Below the pieces are notes generated by a model. That model saw nothing but the letters and a program-made list of their open reading frames with translations, did no database searches and had not been told where the DNA came from. A stretch of 64,000 bases of DNA, from assembly GCA_018056685.1 (NCBI GenBank), contig JAGPFC010000004.1, positions 1-64,000 on the forward strand, written 5' to 3'. This DNA is from Smithella sp. Lineage in GTDB: Bacteria > Desulfobacterota > Syntrophia > Syntrophales > Smithellaceae. The first letter of the stretch is position 1. The number at the start of each line of letters is the position of its first letter. Both the position numbers and the translations under genes were made by a program. Shown piece by piece: positions 17,434 through 25,573 of this stretch.

Positions 17434-18182
17434 TACACCCCCTGCCTTTCGGTTCTTTTCACCCCGCCGGCCTCTATCCACTCGACCAGCTGAACTTCTC
17501 TCGATACCTCGCCGTCATAGTCGCCTTTGGGCCAGCCCAGAACAATACAATCGGAGAGTTCATAGGGGGAGGTTACCCCCAGCTTTTTCCGCCACAGTGG
17601 ATTCATCATTAAAACGGCCATCATCCCGATCCAACAAGTTCCCAGACCCAGACTATGCGCGGCCAGCACAATATTCTGTCCGCAAATACCGGCATCCAAG
17701 GCTGGATTTCCTATGCCCCGCTTGTCCATCAAAAGGAGAATCATGACGGGAGCATTGTGATAAATCGGCGTCTTTTCGGCTGCAATCTGTTGCAGAAGAT
17801 TAAAAGGAACGGGATGCATTTTGTTGGGCATCAGACGGGTCAGGAACTTTGTATAAGCAGTGAGGAAAATTCGTCGAAAGGCGTTTCTGTTATAATCGAC
17901 AAACCACATAAGTAATTTGGACATTTTGACCGTCGCCCGTTCCATTTCGGCAATCAGATCCTGATCAGTAATAACAACGAACTTCCATGGTTGAGCATTT
18001 CCGGCCGTGGGAGAGAATCTTCCGGCTTCCAGGACCCTTCGGATCAGATTGTTGGGCACGGGCTTTTTCTTAAAGTTCCGGTTGCTCCTTCTTTCGATGA
18101 TGACTTTTTCCACGGGGTTCCATTCCATCCCCTCTTGGTAGGTATAGAGCGGGGAAAGATTATCTGTCGGTTTTTTTGCCAT
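17433..18182 (-). CDS. Nitroreductase-family flavoprotein
   Basis: A 249-residue FMN protein of the nitroreductase superfamily. ERRSNRNFKKKPV (about residues 30-42) is the FMN-contacting arginine-serine motif, AGRFSPTAGNAQPW (about 53-66) the second, and AHSLGLGTCWIG (about 170-181) the third. Such proteins use NAD(P)H or ferredoxin to reduce nitro groups, enones or flavins. Its 1-bp overlap with the ferredoxin gene suggests an electron-transfer partnership, or enoyl/dienoyl reduction in the pathway. GAGGTG precedes the ATG. Confidence 0.82.
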   Translation of the reverse strand: MAKKPTDNLSPLYTYQEGMEWNPVEKVIIERRSNRNFKKKPVPNNLIRRVLEAGRFSPTAGNAQPWKFVVITDQDLIAEMERATVKMSKLLMWFVDYNRNAFRRIFLTAYTKFLTRLMPNKMHPVPFNLLQQIAAEKTPIYHNAPVMILLLMDKRGIGNPALDAGICGQNIVLAAHSLGLGTCWIGMMAVLMMNPLWRKKLGVTSPYELSDCIVLGWPKGDYDGEVSREVQLVEWIEAGGVKRTERQGV

Positions 18183-18217
18183 GTTTCACCTCTTCATTTC
18201 GTTAAGGGCCTCAACGT

Positions 18218-18667
18218 TTAGTAAATTCCATCTTTCGTCTTCCAAAGGAAGGCGGCAAAGAAAATTGAAAAAATAAAGTCGCCCGAACAGATCAGGACGG
18301 AAAATAAAGATGATTGCCCCAGCGCGTAGTAATAAGTGAATGTGAAGAAGATCATCAGCTTGGCGACCAGGCCCAGCCAGATCACGGCGCGATTGGCCAG
18401 CAGGTCGCGCGAGACCCAATAGTAACCTATTCCGAAGAGAATTACAGCGATCATAAAAAACCGGAAAAATATCAAGGTCTGAAGATTGTCCATTGCCGGT
18501 ACCGTACCATTGAAGAAGGCCGCGATATTTTCTGTCATCGGCGCCTTACCGAACAGCATCATGATGATAAAATCTGTCAACAAAATGCCTGTTACTCCGA
18601 TACTGATGTTCCATAGCGAGCCGACAAAGAACATCTTTTGCCAGAAACCGGTTTTCACGTTAGCCAT
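18218..18667 (-). CDS. Four-helix membrane protein, unknown function
   Basis: A 149-residue protein with four predicted membrane segments (about residues 14-36, 55-78, 86-105 and 115-142) joined by short loops. AAGGAGG before the ATG gives a confident start. It sits between the CoA ligase and nitroreductase genes with gaps of 66 and 35 bp, so it belongs to the operon. I do not recognise a family. A role in substrate entry or membrane association of the pathway is possible but is inference from position only. Confidence 0.65.
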   Translation of the reverse strand: MANVKTGFWQKMFFVGSLWNISIGVTGILLTDFIIMMLFGKAPMTENIAAFFNGTVPAMDNLQTLIFFRFFMIAVILFGIGYYWVSRDLLANRAVIWLGLVAKLMIFFTFTYYYALGQSSLFSVLICSGDFIFSIFFAAFLWKTKDGIY

Positions 18668-18733
18668 AGCTGTTGCCTCCTTTTTTATGAAATAACGGCA
18701 ATGTTTTTATGATACGGTCTTTATCTGAATTCG

Positions 18734-20434
18734 TTATACATAGGCCTTTTTGCTTTCGTCCCAGGTACCGGATACAACCTTCAAAATTTCCAGTTCCTTT
18801 TTTTTGACCCGGTGTGTTTCCGTCTTGGGAAGTTCAGGGACTATTTTCACGTAGCGGGGAATGGCAAATTTGGGCAGATTTTCTTTCAGGTATTCGATCA
18901 GGCGATCCTCCTTCAGTTCCTTCCCTTCCACGAGCATTATGGATGCCATGATGTCGTCCTCGGCGAGTTCGGAGGGTACAGCATAAACGGCTGCTTCCAG
19001 GACGTCGGGATGCTTTTGAATCGCCTGTTCGACTTCAAAGGCCGAAACATTTTCACCTTTGATCCGCATGGACTCGGTATTTCTGCCAATAAAGTAAAGA
19101 TAACCCTTTGCATCCCGTTTTATCAAATCGCCGGTGAAAATGTATCCGCTACTCATTTTTTCCGACGATGCTTTTTCGTTTTTATAATACTCCACCGAAG
19201 AAGTGCTCTTTTTGCCGGAAACCGGAAAGACCAGCTCACCGGGTGTGCCATCGGGAACATCATTCATATTGGCATCCACAAGACGGTATTTGACTTTCAT
19301 GGGCGGTTTACCGATAGAACCCACAGGCGCCGTGCCCAGGTTGAGGATGATCTTGCCGCCGCCATCGACGGCGCCATAGGTTTCATAGATGGTAAGCCCG
19401 AAGCGTTTCTCGAATTTTTCCCAAAGATCGGCGGGACAGGCCGCCGAAATAATGAAACGGACTTTGTGCTGTCGGTCGGTCGGCTTTTCGGGTTGTTTCA
19501 TCAAGATGGGAATCATGGCGCCGATCGTGTTGAAGGTGGTCACATGATATCTTCGGATATCATCCCAGAAGCGGCTTGCAGAAAACTTTCTCGCAAGAGC
19601 AACCTTGGCACCCGCATGAAGCGCGTTGGTCACGGTTACAAACAGGGCATTGCCGTGAAAGAGTGGCATGGCCGTATAGAGCACATCGCTTTTCTTGAAA
19701 AGCATCACGGCCACCAGAGAAAGCACTTTCACGGATGATTTCCGATATCGGTAAACAACACCTTTGGGAAGTCCCGTCGTCCCGGACGTATAAGTAATAA
19801 AGCAAATATCATCCTTGCGGTAGCCGATCCCCGGATTTGCAGACGAACACTTGTATGCTTCGTCAAGAACCCGATAACCCTGTGGATATTTCTCCGGCTT
19901 TGCGGTTGAGGGATTGACAATGATGGTCTTGATGTTTTCCAGCCGGTCGGCAATCTTCTGCAGGGTTTCAAGATGGGTGTCATCGATAACAAGATACTGC
20001 GCGTCGCAATGGTTGAGAATATAAAGGAGACTGTCTCCCTTCAGGGAAGTGTTGACGGGCACGGCATACATGCCGATCTTCTGGATGCCGATAAAAATGT
20101 CCAGAAAGCGGGGAGAATTGTCCATAAGAATGGCTACGCCTTTACCCTGGCCGCTTCCCAAAGAAAGAAAGTAATTGGACAACCGGTTGGCGTTTTCATT
20201 CATTTGGCGGTAGGTGAAGGTCTTGTCCTCGAACATGAGGAAGATCCTGTCCTTGTATCGGGCAGCTTTTTCTTCTATCAACTCTCCCCAGGACATCTCT
20301 TCAAGAATTTCTGTTTTGGGAACGCCGCGTATATTTTTCAGGAAAGTTCCTCTGCTGATTTCATTGGCGGAAAACACCAAAATTGATTTTAAAACATTTT
20401 TCGCCAAACCTAATTTTCTTAATGTTCTATTCAC
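18734..20434 (-). CDS. AMP-forming acyl-CoA ligase
   Basis: A 566-residue ANL-superfamily enzyme that activates a carboxylic acid with ATP and CoA. The P-loop YTSGTTGLPKGVVYRY lies near residue 214, ETYGAVDGG is the A5-like motif, and FTGDLIKRDAKGYLYFIGR the A7/A8 hinge. The C-terminal TETHRVKKKEL carries the catalytic-lysine region. The overall organisation is like long-chain, bile-acid and very-long-chain acyl-CoA ligases (FATP-like) rather than benzoate-CoA ligase. The start is GTG with AAGGAG upstream. It supplies the CoA thioester for the thiolase and reductase genes around it; the acid is unknown. Confidence 0.85.
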   Translation of the reverse strand: MNRTLRKLGLAKNVLKSILVFSANEISRGTFLKNIRGVPKTEILEEMSWGELIEEKAARYKDRIFLMFEDKTFTYRQMNENANRLSNYFLSLGSGQGKGVAILMDNSPRFLDIFIGIQKIGMYAVPVNTSLKGDSLLYILNHCDAQYLVIDDTHLETLQKIADRLENIKTIIVNPSTAKPEKYPQGYRVLDEAYKCSSANPGIGYRKDDICFITYTSGTTGLPKGVVYRYRKSSVKVLSLVAVMLFKKSDVLYTAMPLFHGNALFVTVTNALHAGAKVALARKFSASRFWDDIRRYHVTTFNTIGAMIPILMKQPEKPTDRQHKVRFIISAACPADLWEKFEKRFGLTIYETYGAVDGGGKIILNLGTAPVGSIGKPPMKVKYRLVDANMNDVPDGTPGELVFPVSGKKSTSSVEYYKNEKASSEKMSSGYIFTGDLIKRDAKGYLYFIGRNTESMRIKGENVSAFEVEQAIQKHPDVLEAAVYAVPSELAEDDIMASIMLVEGKELKEDRLIEYLKENLPKFAIPRYVKIVPELPKTETHRVKKKELEILKVVSGTWDESKKAYV

Positions 20435-20458
20435 GGTACATCTCCTTCATCCATCTTG

Positions 20459-21856
20459 TTACAGCGTGGGTTTTTCCAGAATGTGTATGCACATGGCCGC
20501 CTCTTCCACACCCAGCGCGCCGCCGCCGTTTTCCGCGAGTCCTATCTTCGCTCCCGAAACCTGTCTTGAACCGGCCGCCCCCCGCAACTGGGTGACCAAT
20601 TCGTGAATTTGAGCCAATCCGGAAGCGCCGATGGGATGGCCTCGTGATTCCAAGCCGCCGCTGGGATTAACGGGCTGTTTGCCTCCAAGCTTCGTCGCCC
20701 CGCTTTCCGCATACTTTCCTCCTTCGCCCAGGGAGCAAAAGCCGAGCGATTCGCACTGATGCATCTCTCCATAGGCCGAAGCGTCGTGCACTTCGGCAAA
20801 GGCTATCTCGGCAGGTCCCACACCGGCCTTTTCATAGGCAAGGCGACTCAGGCGCTCTCCGATATCGATCCCATCGCGCTCCCTGGCCATGCCGGACCCC
20901 AGAATGGAGGCTCTAATCTTTACGGCCTGAGATGTAAGTCCCAGACGTCTGACCGTGGCTTCGTCGCAGAGAATCGCCGAAGCGGCGCCGTCACCGATGG
21001 GAGCGCACATGGATCGGGTCAGCGGCCAGGTGACGAGGCGGTCCGCCAGAACTTCTTCCTTGGAAACGAGGAACTGATACTGGGCGTTCGGATTCAGGGA
21101 GGAATGAAAATGATTCTTGGAGGCGATGACGGCCAGTTGTTCGATGGTGCTGCCGAACTTCTTCATGTGCTGGCGCGCCTCGTAACCGTAAACATCCATG
21201 AATGGTGAATGATCGCCGCCCATTTTCCGCAGTCTTTTCACCATATCATATCCCATGGTTTCACCGATCCGGATGGCGACAACCAGGGCGTCGCGCTGCG
21301 TCATGAGCTTGTCTTTGAAGGTCTTTTTTTTGCCCTTACCCGAGCCTTTCTTCGCCATTCCCTTGTATTTCTCGATGTGAGCCGCCATGGCCTTTTTTTC
21401 ATCGTCGCTCAAAGCAACATCGCCCAATCTTTTCAGTGTTTCCCCGAAATTTCCCACATCTAAACCGGTAAGAAATCCGGAAAAAACGAGGGACTGATTC
21501 CGGTCGTAGATTTTTTCCGCTCCCAGAGCCATCGTAATGTCATACAAGCCGCTGGCAACACCCATCCAGGCGTGATGGAAGGCGGTCGAACCGCCCGCGC
21601 AGGCGTTTTCCAGATTCGTAATCGGGATGGCATCTATTCCCAAAGGGCGGAGGGCGACCTGACCGCGGATGCAGACCTGTCTTTTGTATTCACCCCAAGC
21701 CGAATTGGAGAACCAAAGTGCCTGAAGGTCTTTTTTATCCAACCCCGCCTCTTTCAGGCACGGCAAAACGGTCATCGCCGACAGATCGGTGATGGTCTTT
21801 TCCAGATACTTGCCGAACTTGATGGTGTGGGCCGCAATGACATATACATCTCTCAT
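20459..21856 (-). CDS. Thiolase-like acyltransferase (SCP2/SCPx type)
   Basis: A 465-residue thiolase-superfamily protein. The nucleophilic cysteine lies in ACAGGSTAFHHAW (about residues 85-97), and the C-terminal GGLESRGHPIGASG (about 405-418) holds the conserved catalytic-region histidine. HDASAYGEMHQCESLG precedes it in the place of the SCP2-thiolase motif. An internal Lys/Gly-rich insertion near residue 170 (KKGSGKGKKKTFKDK) is unusual and looks like a flexible loop. SCPx-type thiolases cleave branched or sterol side-chain 3-ketoacyl-CoAs. It is 24 bp upstream of the ligase gene. No hydratase or 3-hydroxyacyl-CoA dehydrogenase is present in this operon. Confidence 0.8.
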   Translation of the reverse strand: MRDVYVIAAHTIKFGKYLEKTITDLSAMTVLPCLKEAGLDKKDLQALWFSNSAWGEYKRQVCIRGQVALRPLGIDAIPITNLENACAGGSTAFHHAWMGVASGLYDITMALGAEKIYDRNQSLVFSGFLTGLDVGNFGETLKRLGDVALSDDEKKAMAAHIEKYKGMAKKGSGKGKKKTFKDKLMTQRDALVVAIRIGETMGYDMVKRLRKMGGDHSPFMDVYGYEARQHMKKFGSTIEQLAVIASKNHFHSSLNPNAQYQFLVSKEEVLADRLVTWPLTRSMCAPIGDGAASAILCDEATVRRLGLTSQAVKIRASILGSGMARERDGIDIGERLSRLAYEKAGVGPAEIAFAEVHDASAYGEMHQCESLGFCSLGEGGKYAESGATKLGGKQPVNPSGGLESRGHPIGASGLAQIHELVTQLRGAAGSRQVSGAKIGLAENGGGALGVEEAAMCIHILEKPTL

Positions 21857-21904
21857 GATTAACTCCTGCTGAACATATTAAAAGCACGTTGGCCATGCCT
21901 TGTT

Positions 21905-22714
21905 TCAAAATCCTTTTTCCGCGACGATCCGGCCATCGCGGTTTTTTCTTCCTTGCGCGAGCAGCGCGGCGCCGAAAGCGGCAACCGACTGCGCATCAAT
22001 AGACAACACCAGCATTTTTCTACCGGTAAGCCCGGAAAGTTTCTTGCGGATCGCCGGAATTTTGGCCATGCCTCCGATCAGGGCGATGCCATCCTGTGCT
22101 CCCGCAGCGTCGATAAGAGAAGCGGCTTTGGAAGCAACGGCGTTGATGACACCGGCCAGAACATCCCCCGACTTCATCCCGGCATTGACCTGCGAGATAA
22201 TTTCGCTTTCGGCAAAGACCGCACAGTTGCTGGTAAAAGTGTATGGAGTCGTGGAAAATGAGACCAGTGAAGAAATATTTTCAAAGGGCACGCCCACGGC
22301 CTCGGCCACCGTTTCCAGAAACTTGCCGCTTCCGGCGGCGCATCTTTCGTTGACATGTGTCGTTTCCAGAAAACCATTCTGATCAAGCGTCGCAACGGTA
22401 ATGAAGAGCCCTCCCATGTCCACGACGGTTCTGATATCACGGTCGAGCAAAAAGGCGGCTTTTGCCGTACAGGCGGCTTCTCCCAATGTAAAGGCTGCTT
22501 TTTTCACCAAATGACCGCCGAAACCGGTGGCAATGATTTTTTTTATGTCCCATATTCCCGCTCCGGCCTGTACCCGTGCTTCCTTTAAAAGAGACCGGAT
22601 AATCGCGTCGAAGTGGGGTCCCATTTCCGCGCAGGCATATCCACGCAGGTTCTCGCCGTCGGTTAGAGCGACTTTAATGAAGCGGGTTCCCACATCAATG
22701 CCGGCCGTGATCAT
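21905..22714 (-). CDS. CoA-enzyme activase subunit, divergent BcrD/BzdP-like
   Basis: A 269-residue member of the BadF/BadG/BcrA/BcrD ATPase family (ASKHA fold), which injects one electron per ATP pair into dehydratase or aryl-CoA reductase cores. The N-terminal phosphate loop is AGIDVGTRFIKVAL. The [4Fe-4S] ligands are the cysteines in ERCAAGSGKFLE and SNCAVFAESE. Where active homologues have DIGGQD, this protein has DMGGLFITVA, so the second phosphate loop is altered. The gene overlaps its neighbour by 4 bp. Two unlike activase subunits suggest a heterodimer as in benzoyl-CoA reductase. Confidence 0.85.
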   Translation of the reverse strand: MITAGIDVGTRFIKVALTDGENLRGYACAEMGPHFDAIIRSLLKEARVQAGAGIWDIKKIIATGFGGHLVKKAAFTLGEAACTAKAAFLLDRDIRTVVDMGGLFITVATLDQNGFLETTHVNERCAAGSGKFLETVAEAVGVPFENISSLVSFSTTPYTFTSNCAVFAESEIISQVNAGMKSGDVLAGVINAVASKAASLIDAAGAQDGIALIGGMAKIPAIRKKLSGLTGRKMLVLSIDAQSVAAFGAALLAQGRKNRDGRIVAEKGF

Positions 22715-23502
22715 GATGGACCTCCTGTCTTGATGGCCTGCATTGCGTAACAGGCGGCGCCCAGTGCGCCGATAATCTGCGGATCCACGGGAAGGACTTT
22801 AAATGATTTGTTCATGTGATGCGCCAGTTGCCTCACCACACCGGGATTCTTGGAAACCCCACCGGTGATGCAGATATTATCTTCGATGTCGATGGCTTTG
22901 GCTAGACCGGCCACCCGTTTGGCCACCGCGTCGGCAATGCCGCACGCAATATGCTTGAGCCTCTTCCGGGTATAGAGATGGTTGAGCACCTCCAACTCCA
23001 TAAAGATGCTGCATTTGTTGGTAATGTTGATCGGTTTTTTGGATTTGACAGCCAGTTTTCCCAACTCCTCGAGTTTGACGCCGATGGTTCTAGCCAGAAT
23101 CTCCAGCGACCTTCCCGTTCCGGCGGCGCACTTGTCGTTCATGATAAAATCACGGATGCTGCCGTTTGAGTCAATCAGAATGACCTTGCAATCCTGTCCC
23201 CCGATATCGATGACTGTGCGAATGCTGGGATCGGCGTGAAAGGCTCCCAGGCCGTGACAGGATATCTCGCTCATGTTCATCTTGGCGAAAGGAATTTCAT
23301 GCCGTCCGTAGCCGGTGCTGCAGCAGCACTCCAAATCGGAAAAACGAAGACGGGCTGAGGCCAGCGCTTTTTCCATGACTTCGTTTGCCGAGCTTATGTT
23401 TGTCGATTTCACCCGGATGATTTCCGAGGCCAGTGGGCCTTTTTCAGTCATGATGTAGGCCTTGGCGGTAAGGGAACCGACATCGCATCCCGCTGCAATC
23501 AT
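22711..23502 (-). CDS. CoA-enzyme activase subunit, canonical BcrA/BzdQ/HgdC-like
   Basis: A 263-residue activase with all family motifs: AGCDVGSLTAKAYI (phosphate loop 1, residues 4-17), STGYGRHEIPFA, VIDIGGQDCKVI (phosphate loop 2), the cluster cysteines in NDKCAAGTGRSLE and TNKCSIFMELE, and ITGGVSKNPGV (adenosine motif). It should hydrolyse ATP and carry one bridging [4Fe-4S] cluster with its partner. It is the first gene of the ten-gene operon, transcribed away from the FadR-type regulator. Spacing and overlaps show that expression of all ten genes probably starts just upstream of it. Confidence 0.88.
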   Translation of the reverse strand: MIAAGCDVGSLTAKAYIMTEKGPLASEIIRVKSTNISSANEVMEKALASARLRFSDLECCCSTGYGRHEIPFAKMNMSEISCHGLGAFHADPSIRTVIDIGGQDCKVILIDSNGSIRDFIMNDKCAAGTGRSLEILARTIGVKLEELGKLAVKSKKPINITNKCSIFMELEVLNHLYTRKRLKHIACGIADAVAKRVAGLAKAIDIEDNICITGGVSKNPGVVRQLAHHMNKSFKVLPVDPQIIGALGAACYAMQAIKTGGPS

Positions 23503-23586
23503 GGCAATCCTTGGTTTGCTGTTTCATAGTTTTCATGCTCCCCAAGGAGTAACGGTATATTATTCCCGGAAGCATCTTTGTTTATG

Positions 23587-23616
23587 ACGCTACACTAAAT
23601 AGCTATACAATGTCAA
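23587..23616 (-). promoter_or_regulatory. Candidate promoter of the ten-gene operon
   Basis: On the minus strand a perfect -35 (TTGACA, 23616-23611) is followed after 18 bp by TAGCGT (23592-23587), a weak -10 with three consensus bases. It lies about 85 bp upstream of the first activase start. The -35 mirrors that of the divergent regulator promoter, forming part of an inverted repeat (TGTCAAGTA at 23611-23619 against TATTTGACA at 23651-23659), so one bound regulator could affect both. A weak -10 would suit an activated or repressed promoter. Confidence 0.45.
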
Positions 23617-23653
23617 GTATTTTATATATCAATTATTATAATTAAATAACTAT

Positions 23654-23682
23654 TTGACAAGATGTCATTAATCGATTATAGT
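23654..23682 (+). promoter_or_regulatory. Promoter of the FadR-type regulator gene
   Basis: TTGACA at 23654-23659, a 17-bp spacer, and TATAGT at 23677-23682 make a near-consensus sigma-70 promoter. The expected transcription start near 23690 leaves a leader of about 30 bases before the ATG at 23722. This shows that the in-frame ATG at 23662, which lies inside the promoter, cannot be the true start of the regulator. Confidence 0.7.
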
Positions 23683-23721
23683 GCGCACAATTCAATATAT
23701 TCTAACTTGAAGGTGAAAAAA

Positions 23722-24471
23722 ATGTCTAATCAACAAGTTCCGGAGAAAGTTGTTCGCATTCTCATGAGAGATATTTTTAACAATAAGCTTAAGGCCGGAA
23801 CAAAACTTCCTCCGGCCAAGGAAATATCCCGGCAGATGAAAGTCGATTTGAGTTCTCTGCGAATCGGCTTGAAACAGTTGGAATCCATGAACGTCCTCGA
23901 TATCAAACAGGGCGATGGTATCTATGTCAAAGACTATGTGCAACATGCCGGCATCGATTTTCTCAGCCTTCTCTTTTCTCAGAAAGACGAAAACGAGCAA
24001 AAGATGATTGTTGATGATTATTTCATGGATGAAATATGGGAATTCTGGACGGCGGTTTTTCCGGAAATATTAAAAATAGCAGCCAACAGATTTTCACCGC
24101 GCGATGTGAAGGCTATTGTGGGACTCATCAATGAAGAGCTTGCCAGCCTTGACGACAGAGAGAAGGTTATCAGGCTTCAGGAGAAGCAGCAGGATCTTGT
24201 GGTCAAGGTGGCCAATAATACGATATTCCTGCTGCTGGCCAATTCTACCCGCCCCATGCGCAGAAAAATTATTGAGCTATTCGTCAATTCCATTGACCGG
24301 AAAACTCTGGAAACATTCGCCAAAACCAAGGTGCAGCTTGTTAAAGATTATACTTCGGGAACTTTGACCAATTCAATATCCGCTTCGGAAAAATACAGGG
24401 AAATGCTCTTCCTGACGCGTCAGGCCGTCAAGACAGCGCTGGCGCAGCGGGCGTCAACCTCCTTGTCCTGA
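23722..24471 (+). CDS. GntR/FadR-family transcriptional regulator
   Basis: A 249-residue regulator. The N-terminal winged helix-turn-helix runs from about residue 10 to 70, with LPPAKEISRQMKVDLSSLR as the HTH and QGDGIYVKD as the wing. The C-terminal ~170 residues are helical, consistent with an FCD/FadR ligand-binding domain that in this family often senses acyl-CoA or organic acids. AAGGTG five bases before the ATG at 23722 and the promoter upstream fix the start. It is divergent from the ten-gene operon and is the obvious candidate to control it. Confidence 0.85.
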   Translation: MSNQQVPEKVVRILMRDIFNNKLKAGTKLPPAKEISRQMKVDLSSLRIGLKQLESMNVLDIKQGDGIYVKDYVQHAGIDFLSLLFSQKDENEQKMIVDDYFMDEIWEFWTAVFPEILKIAANRFSPRDVKAIVGLINEELASLDDREKVIRLQEKQQDLVVKVANNTIFLLLANSTRPMRRKIIELFVNSIDRKTLETFAKTKVQLVKDYTSGTLTNSISASEKYREMLFLTRQAVKTALAQRASTSLS

Positions 24472-24641
24472 GAATCAAATCAGTATTGCAGTCTTACGTA
24501 AAAAGGGTTTCTTTCCTGACAGATTTAATAACGGTCAAGAAATAGCTCAAAAGATGAAAGGGATTGACCCCTGGCGCTTGGGTCTTCAGGATTTCCGGAG
24601 GGGACGAAAATAATATAGCTATAATTAATTAAACATTTTTC

Positions 24642-24670
24642 TTGACAATCAAATGAAGATTGCATAAGGT
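24642..24670 (+). promoter_or_regulatory. Candidate rplM-rpsI promoter
   Basis: TTGACA at 24642-24647 and TAAGGT at 24665-24670 with a 17-bp spacer precede rplM by 35 bp. The -35 is perfect and the -10 weak. The preceding 24472-24641 stretch shows no gene or recognisable leader structure. Confidence 0.5.
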
Positions 24671-24704
24671 TCGCCTTTAAATTTTTAATTTGTATGGTGG
24701 TTTT

Positions 24705-25133
24705 ATGAAAACATATATGGCAAAAGCTGAAACGGCTAATCAAAAGTGGTACATCGCGGATGCGTCGGGCAAGGTTCTGGGAAGATTTGCCAGCGAGATA
24801 GCAAGTCGGTTAAGGGGCAAGCACAAGGCTATTTATACCCCCCACGTTGATACGGGTGATTTTATTATCGTCGTCAACGCGGAAAAAATTGTTCTCACCG
24901 GTAAAAAGCTGACCGATAAGATTTATTATTCATATTCCGGTTATCCGGGCGGATTACGGGAAACGGCTGCCGGAAAAATGCTGGCGGAAAAACCGGAAAA
25001 CCTGATTCGTGCCGCCGTGCAGGGAATGCTGCCCAAAAACAATCTTGGACGCAAAATGTTGAAAAAACTGAAAGTTTACGCGGGCAATGCTCATATCCAT
25101 GAAGCACAGTGTCCGGAAAAATTATCCATTTAA
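24705..25133 (+). CDS. rplM: 50S ribosomal protein L13
   Basis: A 142-residue protein, the same length as E. coli L13. [16 protein letters not shown] (about residues 25-40), [15 protein letters not shown] and [20 protein letters not shown] are the L13 signatures. The ATG at 24705 follows GGTGG and is preferred to a TTG 15 bp upstream. It is an early-assembling 23S rRNA-binding protein and is co-transcribed with rpsI 38 bp downstream, the usual bacterial pair. Confidence 0.97.
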   Translation: MKTYMAKAETANQKWYIADASGKVLGRFASEIASRLRGKHKAIYTPHVDTGDFIIVVNAEKIVLTGKKLTDKIYYSYSGYPGGLRETAAGKMLAEKPENLIRAAVQGMLPKNNLGRKMLKKLKVYAGNAHIHEAQCPEKLSI

Positions 25134-25171
25134 TTTGGTAGATAAGAATTTAGATTATTATTGGAGAAGTC

Positions 25172-25564
25172 ATGGCGGAACAAAGATTTTATGCAACAGG
25201 TAAAAGAAAAAGCGCTATCGCCCGTGTTTATATGAAGGCGGGTAGCGGCAATTTTGTCGTCAACAAAAGAACCTTTGATGATTATTTTACGCGTCCCAGT
25301 CTGAAAATGCTGATCAAACAGCCTCTGGATATCACGGGTAAAAAAGATCAGTTTGATTTATATGTCAATGTGTGCGGCGGCGGAATGGCCGGTCAGGCGG
25401 GAGCCGTAAAACACGGAATTTCCAAAGCGCTGCTGGAGTATGATGCGGAGTTACGCTCCGTCCTGAAAAGGGCTGGTTTTTTAACCAGAGATGCCCGGGT
25501 TAAAGAACGAAAGAAATACGGTCAGCCCGGAGCAAGGAAGAGATTCCAATTCTCCAAACGATAA
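25172..25564 (+). CDS. rpsI: 30S ribosomal protein S9
   Basis: A 130-residue S9 protein. It begins [20 protein letters not shown] and ends in the basic tail [11 protein letters not shown], whose final residues reach the P-site t[22 protein letters not shown] is the central signature. TTGGAG precedes the ATG. It completes the rplM-rpsI operon and is followed within 10 bp by an intrinsic terminator. Confidence 0.97.
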   Translation: MAEQRFYATGKRKSAIARVYMKAGSGNFVVNKRTFDDYFTRPSLKMLIKQPLDITGKKDQFDLYVNVCGGGMAGQAGAVKHGISKALLEYDAELRSVLKRAGFLTRDARVKERKKYGQPGARKRFQFSKR

Positions 25565-25573
25565 AATCCAACA

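Noticed and set aside
18812..19738. A 308-codon plus-strand frame opposite the CoA ligase
   Set aside because: The minus-strand gene has ligase motifs throughout. The opposite frame has no start site and no recognisable domain.
23662..23721. The upstream ATG of the FadR-type regulator as its start
   Set aside because: It lies between the -35 and -10 boxes of a near-consensus promoter, and the downstream ATG at 23722 has a good ribosome site.
13089..24471. Calling the operon a benzoate degradation cluster
   Set aside because: The reductase-like subunits fit, but the ligase, thiolase, GMC enzyme and lack of ring-cleavage genes do not. Naming benzoate would go beyond the evidence.
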